DNA of 64,000 nt from Bettongia penicillata ogilbyi (lineage: Eukaryota > Chordata > Mammalia > Diprotodontia > Potoroidae), in assembly GCA_023548195.1 (NCBI GenBank), contig JAJHZJ010000496.1, positions 6,208,702 through 6,272,701 of the forward strand, in the 5' to 3' direction. This document shows, piece after piece, positions 19,626 through 31,374 of this stretch. Every line of letters begins with the position of its first letter. Within the stretch, counting starts at the first letter, position 1. The notes beneath the pieces are model-generated. The model was not told the origin of the DNA and ran no database searches. It worked only from the letters and a program-made list of their open reading frames with translations. The translations under genes were made by a program, and so were the position numbers.

Positions 19626-20515
19626 ATATAAAAAGTTCAAGAGACAGCAGTTTCTTGGGAATTAATCATTTCATTAATTATGGCTAGTGAATAATTAATA
19701 AAGGGATAGTCATTTGGCTTTCTCTCATAAACCAAAGTCTTCTCACAGAGGCCTCTGGATACTTATTTACCCTTGGAAAAATGTTTTTTTCCCAACAGGC
19801 AGAAATCAACAATTAATGAAAGAGTTAATATTATAATGAGAGGTGGGCTTATTCTAATGAGGGACTGGGCACTTGACTCTACTGTTGTCACTGGTAGACA
19901 AAGAAAGACTCATCCAAACAGATCACTCCTTCCTCAGAGCAATCCATACAAAAGGATCTATCCTCCACCCAGTCAGTGAACAATGAATGCTGGTAGGATA
20001 AGCATTCCCCTAGACTGGATTCTCCTTCCAATGTTTTCTAGTTGGGTGGGTTGAGAAGCATGTACCCAGAGGATTTGGGCAATCTCATCTATCAGCAATC
20101 TCCTTCTCAAGGTCTGGGTGAATAACCTATAGGAGTTTATTTTTGAATGAGGAAGTAGAAAAGGGAAAACCTTAATCTTAATTAATAATTGGTTATTAAT
20201 ATGAGTGAAATAATCAGTTCTCTCAGTACTAAAAGTCTTAGTGAACTTTTCAGCTAGAAGAGAAGATGTGATAGTATAGGGAGATCTCATATAATTTAAT
20301 GTGGTATTATATGATATATGATCTGTTGTACTCAGAGTTGGAACTAGGGTTAGGCAGAGTAGGCAACTAATTGTATTAAGGAGACACTTTTTGTGACCTT
20401 CTTATTTTTACATTGTGTTAACAGGAAATTCTCTTCCCAATGGCAAAAAGATGTTTTCTATCTATTTGAGATCTATCTATCTTTGTGCCCATTTCATTGA
20501 TGGCAAAACTATTTA
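19626..20515. other. Non-repetitive stretch
   Basis: No repeat, RNA gene or credible coding region. A minus-strand ORF of 105 codons (19973-20290) has no domain-like features. Confidence 0.5.
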
Positions 20516-20519
20516 CTGT

Positions 20520-20818
20520 TCCTTAGAACAACTCATCTCCACTCTGTGCATCTTTGCAAGCACTGTGCCCTATGCCTAGAATCAGCTCAAGCATTTCCTT
20601 CTACCTGATCTACGCAATAAGTAGTGGCTTCCCCTACACCACTCCACCCCCAAATATCTTTGTATTTATTATTATTATTATATGAATGTTGTTTCCTTTA
20701 ATAGAATGTAAAACAGAGGAGGTATTATTTCACTTTTCTCTTATGCCCCCAAGGCATAGCATGGTGCTTAGCACTTAGTAGGCACTTAATAAATGCTTGC
20801 TAATGAATTGATTGGTAG
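20520..20818 (+). repeat. L2 LINE 3' end
   Basis: Ordered L2 landmarks: ccacccccaaatatctttgt, tagaatgtaaaacagaggag, gcttagcacttagtaggcac, ttaataaatgcttgctaatg. Confidence 0.85.
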
Positions 20819-21049
20819 TCAACAGAGTGTCATTTCTTTTTTATAATGTACACAAATGCTTTGTCTTGGATCTAGATATTTAATCCACCTATTTCCCACA
20901 TCCCTACCTACTCCCAAATGTGGGGAAGTGTAGGATTAGGGGAAAGAAAAAACTCAAGAAGGGTTTTAAGTTCCTTAACCTTCTCAAAAATACTATTAAT
21001 TCACTCTTTTGAGGTTTGCAAAAAATATTCTTCTGAGCCACCTTGTAAA

Positions 21050-21165
21050 CTGAGAGAATTCATAGTATTCCCATTTTTCAGATGAGAGAAACAATGCTCA
21101 AAACACATTGTCTCTGTCACGTGACTAATATACATCAGGATCAAGACTCCAAATCCTTTATACAG
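21050..21165 (-). repeat. MIR SINE fragment
   Basis: Reverse core cccatttttcagatgagagaaac and tgtcacgtgactaatatac on the head side. Confidence 0.6.
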
Positions 21166-21217
21166 CCTCCTCTCCTCCCCCCACTCCCATCTTCCTTCAG
21201 TCATAATTTAGCTGCCA

Positions 21218-21465
21218 CTGACTTCAAGAAGTCTTTCCTGATCCCTTCCCTACTCACCCCCAGTTGCTAGTGCTTTCTCTCTCTTGAAACAGCTCTGCAC
21301 TCTGTGTACATTATATTTATCTGTGTACATCTGGTTTCTTCACTAGAATGTGAGCCACTTGAGAGCAGAGATTGATTTGCTTTTGTATTGTATTTTCCAA
21401 ATGTTCGCACAGTATCTTGTATGCAGTTGGTGTTTAATTAATGCTTGGTAAATTGCACAGAGTTG
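21218..21465 (+). repeat. L2 LINE 3' end
   Basis: caagaagtctttcctgatccc, tagaatgtgagccacttgag, gcacagtatcttgtatgcag, ttaattaatgcttggtaaat. The MIR and L2 here are separated by 50 bp. Confidence 0.8.
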
Positions 21466-22345
21466 CCTGAATTCAGGTGAATTACTTATCCTGTTTTAGT
21501 CATATTGTGTTTACTTAAAACAACCATCCTTATTGATGTTATCTTTGCACAATTTTTTCCCCTTTAGGAAAGATTCACTGAATTGTGTGGACACTTCTCT
21601 TCTTCCCGCAGATAAAATGTGTTTTGTTCCTCTGGTGAATGCTAATAGGATTGTGTGTGGAGGGCTTAATCTTTACATTTGTTTCCATTCAAAGATCTAT
21701 CAACACTTTTAAAATGTAAATTTGTCAAATCTATACAACAGCACTTAGAAATAGAAAAGTGGATGTTTTTGCTTTGCTCTGAGTGCAGATAGGAGAGTGA
21801 AATACAGAAGAGCCCAGTGACCTCAAAATAAGAATGACAGATCCTCTGTTTGAATTAATTGATTAAGGAGGTTGGAAAAAACTTAATTATTTTTATTATG
21901 GGTGGGACACATCAGGCAAGAGAATTTGAGGGGTTCTTTTTTTCACTCCACTTAGTAGAACCATACCCAAACTTTGGAACTGGGAGAAAAAGTCACCAAT
22001 TGTTTAAAACATGGTGGGGAAAATTAGGGTAAAGATGATTGTGCTTTACCAGCCATGAAACCATCAAAATTAAGGAAAGCATGGAGCAGTGATGTGGACC
22101 CACTTTCAATGAATAAAGGATTTACTTACACTACCCAGGACTCACATTGAAACATAGATTCTACCTTGGGGCATGATAATGGGGAGTTGACTTAATAGGG
22201 AATCCAGAATGCTATGTATGAAATTTCATTCTCTATTCTGTAAGATGAAGTTCAACCAGAAAGAATGAGTACATTCACCTACCTTTTTTTTTTCTGAGAG
22301 ACCTGTGCTAATGAAACATAGTTTGGAGGAAGGGCAAGAAAAAGG
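21466..22345. other. Non-repetitive stretch
   Basis: No feature recognised. AT-rich with ordinary composition. Confidence 0.5.
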
Positions 22346-22349
22346 ATAT

Positions 22350-22545
22350 TTGAGACAATCACAGACTGTTAGACCAGGATGTCACTTTCAAGAGTGTGTA
22401 GTCTGACCTCATTTTACAGATGAGGAAACTGAAACCTAGGGAGTTTAGGTGTGGACACAGGTAGTAAGTGTCAGAGAGGACATTTGAACCCACATATCCT
22501 GACTATAAAACTGCTGGCTCTTTCAGTTGTACTGTACTGTGGAAA
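22350..22545 (-). repeat. MIR-like SINE
   Basis: Reverse core cctcattttacagatgagga...aactgaaacc, with gaacccacatatcctgac and ctctttcagttgtactgtac on the head side. Confidence 0.75.
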
Positions 22546-22893
22546 TATCCAGTGACTCTCAATCCACTGTATTTTCTATTTTGTCATATTATTTACTAAA
22601 AACCATCCCTTCCTCCAAAAAGTATAAATTGTTATCTTGAGCATAAATTGTAATGAAAAAAGTGATAGATTTTATGGATCGTAGGATCAGAAGAAGTTAG
22701 CATATTTTCTGAATCTCAAGTTTCCCTTAATTTCCCGCAATGACAATTCAGTGAAGAGGAAGGAAAGTATGCTTATGTATGGACTAATTCTTTATTACTA
22801 ATGGTGACCCATTTATTACTTTGAGTTGTACTGTAATAATTGGGAACAAAATCCAGGAAGCTAGAGTGAGAAGGGACCTCAGATCATCTGGTT

Positions 22894-23299
22894 CAGTGGT
22901 TCCCACTATTTTTGGTCTGGCAAACCTGTTTCAAAAAACAACAAAAGGTGTTATGAACACCTAGGATAACTTAATGTACCATTCATAATTTTATATTAAA
23001 CTTATTCATTAATTGTCTGCAATAACTAGACTACTACAATGGTAACTTTTACCTAAAAAGCTCCACCATAATATTTGCATCACAAAATTATAAAATATAA
23101 AATTCTATTCTACCTATAATTACAGAAACAAACATATAGTGCATCAAATATGTTTTTGCAGAGAGAAAAAGCACTTTTGTAACATAATTTGGGTAATTAT
23201 TTACAGTTTATTGTGCTAGTTAAGAATTTTTAGCATAAACCCCTTACACCATTGTTACAAAGCCTCAAAGGTTCACAAATCACTAAGTAGAAACCATGA
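22894..23299. mobile_element. hAT/Charlie-like DNA transposon fossil
   Basis: About 405 bp from cagtggttcccactattttt to gtagaaaccatg. The ends are imperfect inverted repeats of the CAGNGGTT type used by mammalian Charlie elements. The interior is AT-rich with no transposase ORF, so it is non-autonomous. A weak 8-bp duplication (atctggtt against atctatac) is possible. It sits inside CR1 sequence. Confidence 0.6.
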
Positions 23300-23702
23300 A
23301 TCTATACCAGTTTAAACCTGAATAAAAATCCTCTCCCTCTGCAACATAGGCAGCAAGTTGTCATCTAAACTTTTCTCAAAGGCTTCCAGTGATGGAGATC
23401 CCATGACTTCCCAAGGCAATCCATTCCATTTTGAGACTTATGTAATCAAAGGAAAATCTAAATTACTCAATCCTAATTTTCCTCTGTGCTCCTAGGCCTT
23501 TATGCTGACACCAAACAAAACAGGTTTTATCTTTCCGAGTGACAGCCCTTTAAATAATTGAACAGAATCCTCATGTGGTCCCTAAATCTTCTCTTCTCCA
23601 AGTGAAACATCAAGAAGTTGATTCAAACTATTGTATTATGCCATTATGTTGAAAACCTTCACAAGTCTGGTTGCCTGTATCTGGACAACCTTTAATTTAA
23701 TA

Positions 23703-23815
23703 ATTCATTAGAATATCAGCTCCTTGAGGGCAGGCACTATTTTTTTCAATTTTGTTTTGGTAGCCCCAGAACTTAGTATATGCCTTACCCATTGTCAGTG
23801 TTTAATACATTCCAT
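23703..23815 (+). repeat. L2 3' end inserted in CR1
   Basis: gaatatcagctccttgaggg, cagaacttagtatatgcc and agtgtttaatacattccattg give a short L2 terminus between two CR1 pieces. Confidence 0.6.
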
Positions 23816-23984
23816 TGACTCCAGGTTGATCACTGTCCTTAAAACATGATGCCCAGAAAGCAACATGCCATTTCAGATGTGGTCTTCCCAGGACAAACTA
23901 CAACAATACTGTTATTTCCCTACTCAGGCCCTTTACATCTTTTTCTGTGTGATCTCAAATTACCTTAGCTTCCTTGGATGCTCT

Positions 23985-24095
23985 ATCATCTTGTTGCAGC
24001 CCTCTCTCACTCAAAACAAAGTCAACTGCAAGTCATGCCATCATCTTGATGTCATGGTCCTCTTCTAGAACAAAGGACAACCACCACAACACAAC
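23985..24095 (+). repeat. SINE of the 'gactctggaggagac' family, 3' half
   Basis: ctctctcactcaaaacaaag, caactgcaagtcatgccatc, ttgatgtcatggtcctcttc and a CAA-rich tail. Related to 12640-12805 and inserted into the CR1 LINE. Confidence 0.6.
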
Positions 24096-24330
24096 AATCA
24101 TTTTGTTAACTCCTAGCTCAGTATATAAAACCCCCAAAGCTTTTTTTTCCCAGACAGAGTGTTTTATAGCCACATCTCCTTCATTTTTTATACTTGAAAT
24201 TTTTTTTTAGTCTATATATTGCATTTCACATTTTAAGTCAACTTCCTTGAGTCAGTTCTGAGTCTTTCTACTCTAGTTTAAAATTAACGCTGGTAATGAT
24301 TTAACCCTTATTCACATGTCCTATTTCCTG

Positions 24331-24710
24331 GCAGTTCTATGATTTGAGTCCCATTGTCCATGAAATTTGATGGCACACCCATGGGGCACAATTTCCTAGA
24401 AAACTCTCTTGCTACATTTTTAATCAATCCTAGTAATTCAGTTCCTTAGTAACTAGAATGGCAATAGCTGTTTAATATCTTTTTAGTTCCATTTAGGCTA
24501 TTGGCCTTCATAATATCAGTAATTTGGAAGCAACTCAAGTCATTATGGAGTCTATTTCCAGAGGCCAAATTTGGTTTTTCATTGGGTGCGTGCAACCAGT
24601 TGTGGAATCAGCCAAATATGCACATAGAAAACTACGAGAAGGCATAATTTTGAAAGTTTACTGAGCTATTTTCAAGTGGTTCATAGTAACAACTTGCTTT
24701 TTCAAATGAC
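24331..24710. other. Non-repetitive stretch
   Basis: No feature recognised; the CR1 LINE may extend a little into it in very decayed form. Confidence 0.4.
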
Positions 24711-24714
24711 TCCA

Positions 24715-25600
24715 CATTCCAATAATCACGAATTCATCCCTCTTTACTCATCCCCCAAATCTGATCACTCTGTCTCCTACATCTAAGTTCTTCTCTCCAG
24801 TCAGATAGCCAGTACTCTTGTTCATTCTGTCATTATCCAAGAACCTTCTCCTTGGTCTGTTTAGCTCACATCTCTTTTCTCTCTAGTCTTCCACATGTTG
24901 CCAAATCAATGTTCTTAAAACATAGGATCTGATCATGGTCCCTCTCCCTAACAATATTATGGTGCCATATTGTCTCTAGGATCAAATATAGTTTATATAT
25001 ACACTGTTTTTAAAACTTCTCGTGATCTGACTCCCTTTCTAAAGATTTCATATTTCTCCTGTTTGTGCAATTTATATCATGGTCAAATTGACTGGCTAGT
25101 GGTTCCCTTGATCCACCGTTAGATTTCCAACCACATTTACTTCCATACCATGCATTTATGTCTACTGCTTAGAATTCTGAACTTCTCTAGTGCCACTGCA
25201 TTCCTGAGGTCCCTACTTATCAACTACCCCATCTCCATTTACTGGTACAGTATTCCTCTGAAAATTATTTTGTATTAACTCTCATAGTCCTAGATCTGTG
25301 CCTTAAAGGGGACCTTAAAAATCTCCTAGTCTAAAACTGCTCATTTTAAAGTTGAAGAAACTGGAGCCTCAAGAGAGGCAGTGATTCAGCCAAGATCCCC
25401 AGTCTGGGATCTGAAACCCCATCCATTACCTCGAGTCCAGCCCTCATTCTTTTGTATGCCATGTCATGATTGGCTGAGGATGTATTTTTGTTCCCTAGTA
25501 GGATTTAAAGTCCTTGAAGACCAATTCTATGTAATTTTTATCTCTATCCCCATTGCTTAGTGCACAGCTCAACATGGGATAGGCACTAAAATAATGTTTT
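24715..25600 (+). repeat. L2 LINE, long 3' portion, interrupted by MIR
   Basis: Follows the L2 order: atcaatgttcttaaaacatag, gatctgatcatggtccctct, tctctaggatcaaatatagt, ctcgtgatctgactccc. A MIR then interrupts it, and gatttaaagtccttgaagac, attgcttagtgcacagctc and ataggcactaaaataatg follow. Coding frames are fully decayed. Confidence 0.75.
25300..25442 (-). repeat. MIR SINE nested in L2
   Basis: ctcctagtctaaaactgctc, tttaaagttgaagaaactgg and tcgagtccagccctcattc in reverse orientation, between two consecutive L2 parts. Confidence 0.65.
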
Positions 25601-25734
25601 TGGTTTTTTTATTTTGTTTTTTATTGAATGCATTGGAATTCAAAGCAACTTCATTTAAGCATTTCCTCTTATGCTCATCACAACACAATGAGGTAGGAAC
25701 AGTATTACTCCTGTCTGGGCACTTGCGGGTGGCA

Positions 25735-25880
25735 GAAGAGAAAGCCATGAAGCACTGGATACAGAGATGACCTTGGAGTCAGGAAAGTCTAGGTTCAAGT
25801 TTAACGTCTTCTACTTAACATGTAAACTCTCAGTGTGCTTAAGCAACTTTCTCAAAATGAATTGCAAAGTGAAAGCCAAC
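25735..25880 (+). repeat. MIR/CORE-SINE fragment
   Basis: gaagcactggatacagagatg, ttggagtcaggaaagtctag and gttcaagtttaacgtc form the head; the core is degraded (ctcagtgtgcttaagcaac). Confidence 0.6.
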
Positions 25881-25977
25881 TTGTACCTGTGGAGGATGTT
25901 TTCTCACAAGAAATTCCTGTAATAATCATTGTAATTTTATAGCAATAGGGTTAAACAGTATAGTAGTAAATAAAGAT

Positions 25978-26098
25978 AATAAAATTATCTATAATTATAG
26001 ATAATAATAGATTATTATTATATATAATATTATATATAATTATATATTATATAATATATTATATATAATAATATATATTATTATATATAAATTAGAGA
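25978..26098. repeat. AT palindromic repeat
   Basis: Consists of TATAATA, TATTATA and TATATAA strings over 120 bases, with many self-complementary segments. Cruciform or hairpin formation is possible. Confidence 0.85.
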
Positions 26099-26224
26099 CA
26101 ATAAGGAATTACATTATAATTTCACATTCTATTTTATAATAATTTGTACATGGTATGTTTTATCATATAATAATGTTATAGCACAGATTAGTATATAACT
26201 TACTATAAGTTTCTATTCTCCTCA

Positions 26225-26460
26225 TTATTATATTTAGCATTTATATGGTGCTTTCAGGTTTGCAGAGTGCTGTACATGTTACCTCCCATCTGATGCCCAC
26301 CACATCCCTGTGAGGTTGATGCCTTTATCATCTCTATTTTACAGATGAGGAAATGGAAGTTAAGAGAGACATGTCACACAACTTGTATCTGCAGTAGAAT
26401 TTGAACTCACATCCTACTGATTCCAAGTCTAATACTGTATCCACTATATCACCTAGCTAT
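26225..26460 (-). repeat. MIR SINE, near full length
   Basis: caggtttgcagagtgctgtac, cctgtgaggttgatgcc, tattttacagatgaggaaat, gaactcacatcctactgattcc, ccactatatcacctagct. It is the clearest MIR in this part. Confidence 0.85.
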
Positions 26461-26509
26461 AGCCCTTCTATGATCCTCCCTCAAAAAATATAATAATGAA
26501 ATCAAGATA

Positions 26510-26582
26510 GAATGAGGTTGTAACTAGTCCCAGGTTATACAGCTAGTTAGAGCTGGTTAGAGATTAGGAGTCAGGGACTGAG
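26510..26582 (-). repeat. MIR/SINE fragment
   Basis: gttgtaactagtcccaggtt, atacagctagttagagct and ggagtcaggg resemble the head side of a reverse SINE. Confidence 0.45.
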
Positions 26583-26754
26583 TTTTCTTTCTAATGCCAA
26601 GGAGTGATCAACAGATGACTCATCAGCCATAGCTCCGATGCATTCAGCAAATGTGTTTGGAATGGTGCAAGATGATTCGCTCATTTCCCATCCTTATTAT
26701 CTCTCCTTGGTTATGTGTTATTTGAATCTAACTGGACTCTTTTTCCAACACTCC

Positions 26755-26885
26755 TCACCCTTTGATCCAGTTCATTCGACACTTTTGGCTTTGGGTAAAG
26801 CAGTCAACCTTTCTGGCCTTTGGTTTTCTCACTGGTAATATAAAGAAATTAGGTAGATGACCACGAATGTCCCTTCAGTTAAGTA
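26755..26885 (+). repeat. SINE fragment with CR1-like tail
   Basis: aaagcagtcaacctttctgg, gttttctcactggtaatata, gaccacgaatgtcccttcag fit the second half of the CR1/L2-tailed SINEs. Confidence 0.5.
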
Positions 26886-27980
26886 CTTTTACATCATTTA
26901 TGTTGTCCTTGAGACTCTGGGGTTTCTTGGCTTTAGGCCCATTCCTGAACTTCTAAAATGATAGCCTTTGAGTAGAATTTGAGTTTCCAGTGTCTTCCAG
27001 ATCTCTTGTTAGCTCTGCTGTGAGACTCTCCATATGTAATCCTGTGTTATTTCCTTCCTGCCTGCTCCCTCTAAGATGGAATTTCTTAACTGCCTAAAGT
27101 CACTTTCCTTTCTGTTGCTTCCAGCAACGAGACAGCAGTTTCTCCCAGGATTTATTTGTCTAGCCTTCCTCTCCCGTTGTGTCAAAATATTTAGTAATGG
27201 GATGGTTTATTCTTTGTGCTCTGTGTGTCCTCTATATCATCTGAGTCCTTGGCTGGTACTCTTTTTGCATGCAACCTGGGAGAAGGAATCAAACTCCTAT
27301 GCTTGTATTCTCTTCTGCCGTGCTTGTCATAAGGAATAAAGCTCAGTCAAGGACTTTGCCATGCTTTCTCCAGGGTCTATAAATTTTCAAGCACATGACA
27401 CATAAGCATGGAGCAAATATAAGGTGATCATGGTGATAATGGGCTGTGAGAAAGCATCACAGGGAGGAAGAGACAAAATATTTCACCTTTGTCTAAAATG
27501 GTCAAATTTTCCAAGTATTTTCATATCTATTATCTCATAATCCTTGGGAACCATAAAGAGGTCAAATAAAAAAAACAAATTATGGCCCTGCCATACCCCA
27601 GTAGATCCGTGATCTTACAGACATAGTCATTTTCTGTAATGTCACAGATGACAGCCAATCTTTGCCTTCCCATCCCAGGTGCCTACCATCTTTGTCCTCT
27701 GATAAGCTGTTGAGAAGGGGCTACTCAACATGTTGGCATCCTTCCTCATATATTCTCTCTCTCTTTTTAATTTACATGATAACTTTATTATATATTTAAA
27801 AGGAATATCATGTTGTACATAGCAGAGTTGAAGTTTCAAGAACAATCATATTTTTCTTATGTTATGGAAATTTTGTTTTATTTCATATATTAAATATACT
27901 TACATTCTCTTGATATCACATGGATACCATTGGGACACATGGCTTGTCCATCTATTATCCTTCAAGCCATGTCTCAAATC
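26886..27980. other. Non-repetitive stretch
   Basis: No repeat or gene identified. A plus ORF at 27076-27339 (87 codons) is leucine- and phenylalanine-rich but has no splice context, domain or homology I recognise. Confidence 0.5.
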
Positions 27981-27984
27981 CAGA

Positions 27985-28385
27985 TGCTTTCACTAGCTGC
28001 CTCCATGTACCTGGAATGCTCCCCATAAAACATTTTAGTTCCAGTCCTTACCCCCAATTGAGCTAGGTTGCAGGTTTTATTATTAACTATTTTATAAAAC
28101 TTCTGTCTGTTGGCCTCCCTAACTTTCTTCAAATCCAATTAAAATCTCACCTTCTATAAGAAACATTTCTTGATCTCCCTTAATACTAGTGCCTTCCCTC
28201 TCTCTCCAATTTATCCTTTAAATATAGTTTTTGGACAGAGTTGTTTGCATGTTTTCTACCCATTAGACTTTGAAATACTTCAGAACAGTAACTGTGTTTT
28301 GCTTTCTTTTTATTCCTCAGCACTTACCATAATGCCTGGCATACAGTAGGCCCTTAATCAATGTTTGTTGATGGACTGACTCTTA
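27985..28385 (+). repeat. L2 LINE 3' portion
   Basis: ctgcctccatgtacctggaatgc, caattaaaatctcaccttc, ataagaaacatttcttgatc, tagtgccttccctctctc, gcacttaccataatgcctggc, atacagtaggcccttaatca. About 60 bases inside (28036-28095) are not L2 and recur near 29880. Confidence 0.8.
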
Positions 28386-28955
28386 ATAGATGACTAAGCT
28401 AGCATTTTCCCAATCATATATTTCTCTACTGACATCCTTTACTCAGTGGTGCTGGAGCCGACTTGTCTCACCTCACGAGAGAGATTGGTCAATTTTTGGT
28501 GTAAATGTTTATAGTTCAGTAATCAATAAAGTAGATATCAGAGCTTGGTTTATTGTCTAGACTGAAGAAAATGATAAAGAAAAATGTTAACAAATGCAGA
28601 TTAAATTTAAAAGCATCTTCTGCATACACACATTCTTTCGGAGAGCTGGTTATTAAATACCCTTCCTATCCTACTTCTCCTAGGAAATTCCCTTGCATGA
28701 TTACGCTCCCCATGGCATAGAGTAGACCTTATGGTTGTCAAAAGTTATTCCAGTGGTACACAAATTCTGAAAAGAAATCTCATGGTAGAGTGAATTTAAA
28801 TGTAGACTTGGCAACAAATTCTACTGGTTTTCTGAGGACCTGGCTCTTTAAGTATGAAGGAAGTCACAATCAGTTGTTTGGGAAATTGAGACAAATTATT
28901 TGGCCATGGAATGACATGAGAAAAAATGAACTTTAATTCCATTAAAATTTTGAGA
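28386..28955. other. Unassigned stretch
   Basis: 28445-28660 (gctggagccgacttgtctc, ttggtgtaaatgtttatagt, attgtctagactgaag) feels repeat-like but no family can be named. The rest is unique. Confidence 0.3.
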
Positions 28956-28959
28956 TTTG

Positions 28960-29130
28960 AGAGTCAGTCGGTATAGGAGTAGGTGCAGCGATGGTCTCAG
29001 AGTCAGGTAGATAGGAACTGGAGACTCAACTTTTCCACATACTGGCTCTATGACCCTGGGCAAATTTGATCTGTCATTACCCCCAAGCACCTCTCTAAAA
29101 CTCTCTAAGCTACAAAGATGGCCTGAATCT
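28960..29130 (+). repeat. MIR-like SINE, diverged
   Basis: tgcagcgatggtctcagagtc, gactcaacttttccacatac, tggctctatgaccctgggca, then a core with deletions. Confidence 0.55.
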
Positions 29131-29595
29131 TCATTTATAACCGAAGTTCCTCACTCCCAATATCAGTGAATTAATAAGGCTGGTCAAAAGAAAAAGTGGG
29201 GATGTCATAACCACATTGAAAGAAGTGTCCCAGTGCTCCTAGAGTCATTATAATTCCCAATTATCTTCTTCCAGAAATCAGAATTTGTCTGTTATGTGTT
29301 GTGACTCTTATTCAATGATACACATACTTCAGCAACTATACTACATTAAGTGAAACATGCTCAATTAATTATTTCCCTTCATTGTGAAGAGCCTAGGGGA
29401 GGTCTCCTCATGTGGGATTGCCTTCCAAGCAAATTAATGGTTCCCACAAGAAAACAAGTGTCATTATCATATAGCCATGTGTCCTTTGAAATCCCAAATG
29501 ACACCATCTGATCACCCACATTATTTAGTTGGCTTGGCTCCAAATGATGTTTTAGTTTTGCCAGTAATGATGATATTACTGCTTCTACTACTAAT
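29131..29595. other. Non-repetitive stretch
   Basis: No feature recognised. Confidence 0.5.
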
Positions 29596-29599
29596 AATA

Positions 29600-29680
29600 A
29601 TCATTTATACGGGACTTAAAATATTATAAAATATTTGATATCTTATTTGAGCCCTACAACTGAGTAGAAGAGTATTTATA
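29600..29680 (-). repeat. MIR tail fragment
   Basis: aataatcatttatacgggac and atattataaaatatttgat with tttgagccctacaactgag fit the tail side of a reverse MIR. Confidence 0.45.
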
Positions 29681-29689
29681 ATAAATGGA

Positions 29690-29780
29690 GAGCTGTTCTT
29701 GAAGCTGGGAAGACCAGGGTTCGATTCCCTCCTCAGACAACATTCTTCATAACTGTCCCTAAATAATTTAATCTTGTGTT
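29690..29780 (+). repeat. tRNA-like SINE head with intact B box
   Basis: tcttgaagctgggaagaccag followed by ggttcgattcc, a perfect RNA polymerase III B-box sequence, then cctcagacaac. The core is lost downstream. Confidence 0.5.
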
Positions 29781-29849
29781 TCTCTTGCTAGGTAACACTC
29801 TTAGACCAAATTGCAGAGAAAGTGTTGAGTTTGAGGGAGTTTCTTCCCC

Positions 29850-29990
29850 TAGGCATTTCTTGTATCAATGAAATTTCAATACCAGTTCTTAACTCTAATT
29901 GAACTAAGTTGCAGGTTTTATTATTCCTATTTTATGATTGAAGGAATGAGATTCAGGGAGGTTAAGTAATTTGCGAATCCACTGTGGAAG
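29850..29990 (-). repeat. MIR-like fragment carrying a recurrent segment
   Basis: ctattttatgattgaaggaatgag and ggaggttaagtaatttgcg are reverse MIR. The preceding ccagttcttaactctaattgaac resembles 28036-28095. Nothing is recognised in 29991-30590. Confidence 0.5.
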
Positions 29991-30594
29991 GGGAAAGATT
30001 TGTTTTCTTTGATCAAAATATTGCAGACTCCGCAGGCTTTTCCTAAAGAGGACAGGCCTAAGAATGATTTGGTCAATGATTACATCACTGTGTTAAGCAA
30101 ATGATGCCCAGAAATGATGATTTTGAGTGGATTTTACTTTTTTTGTAGATGAATTTTTTGTGGGTTTAATAAAACATATATCGTAGAGTTTAGCCTGCCT
30201 CATAGTAAATCCAAAAGGCCACGCTGATTCATCTCAAGTATTATACTAAACTCTCCCTGTCACCACCAGAGGATGCAAATGTTATTTTCTCATGAAGAAC
30301 ATGTCTGATTAAATATTTTGAATGAGTGGTTATAAGTCCTAGGAGTTTTTAATGCTATTATGTAACTTTGGAAATTTGTTTCTGGATAGATCAGCAATTC
30401 TAAGAATCTAACAATTCTCTCATATGGAAAATTTAGTGTTTTATCAAGGACTGCTGAATATGGAAATTCAGAAAATTGGGTGAAGTTGCTTCATTTCTGT
30501 TTGCCACTTTGAAAATATACATTTTCTTCTCAATTGCTGAATTAACATAAATATTTGAATATTGCAAATGTATTTTGATTAAGAGAAAACAGTT

Positions 30595-30862
30595 ATGTGA
30601 CATAGTGGATAGAGATCTGCATTGGGATGAGGGAAATCCATCAATCCTGCTTCATACATTTGTTTGAGATGTGAGCCTTAGCAAGTCCCTTAACTTGGTC
30701 CAGGCTCAGTTTCCTCATCCCTGAAATGGAAATTATGCATAGTACTGCCTCATAGGGATGTTATGGAAATCACACATAATAATATATAATGTACTTTGCA
30801 AACATTAAAGCACTATGTACATTTAATTTGTTTCTGTTAGTATTGTTATTTCAATAGCTGTT
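30595..30862 (+). repeat. MIR SINE, full length
   Basis: Head tgtgacatagtggatagag, core ctcagtttcctcatccctga, tail tactgcctcatagggatg, actttgcaaacattaaagc and attgttatt. All MIR sections are present in order. Confidence 0.85.
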
Positions 30863-30977
30863 ATCGTGTGTTTGATGGAGTCCAGATAGTAATAGTTGAG
30901 GGATAGGAATTATACTATTGTTGTGATTTTACATTTAAAGTTTTATGTACTATGCATGCATGGATGGATAGAGTCAT

Positions 30978-31032
30978 CATTATTAGTAATAGTAGTAATA
31001 GTAGTAGTAGTAGCAGTAGTAGCAGTAGTACT
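30978..31032. repeat. (TAG)n trinucleotide repeat
   Basis: TAG/TAA/CAG triplets over about 55 bases. The rest of 30863-31370 shows nothing recognisable. Confidence 0.9.
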
Positions 31033-31374
31033 GTAATCTCAGCTTATTTAGATGAAGTTCAGTAAAACTGGGACAGACTTCTTTTCTACAACTATTCTTT
31101 TCTTATAATGTTCTCTGCATAATTGTTTAGGGGAATAATTCAGGTTTTTTGTGTAGCCACATAGAAGTCTTTGTCTATGAGCTCATCTTTGATAGACTCA
31201 TCGAAGTCATCTTTGGGCTAGTTCTAGTATCAGGCAGGATGATGGGTATGGTATGGTAGTTCATTCTATTCCCGCATGGTTTTGATTATCTCCACTAGCT
31301 CTCTATATTTTAAAAGCTTCTTATTCCATATACTTTGGGTATTAGGAATATTCCATATGGTCACATCTATTAAT

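Larger units (their letters stand above)
22845..24330 (-). repeat. CR1/L3 LINE fragment with nested insertions
   Basis: The minus-strand 3' half of a CR1-type LINE. On plus one sees gggacctcagatcatctgg, then after an insert cttccagtgatggagatccc, ggcaatccattccattttgag, gacagccctttaaataattg, tcttctcttctccaag, ggttgcctgtatctggac, gatgcccagaaagcaac and cagatgtggtcttcccagga. All are diagnostic and in order. Three later elements interrupt it (22894-23299, 23703-23815, 23985-24095), which dates the LINE as older than each. Confidence 0.8.

Noticed and set aside
27076..27339. An 87-codon plus ORF with leucine-rich residues
   Set aside because: No domain or motif, no splice sites in suitable positions, and length is within chance expectation.
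29690..29780. A functional tRNA gene, because of the perfect B box ggttcgattcc
   Set aside because: No A box or cloverleaf pairing could be arranged; the context is a SINE head.
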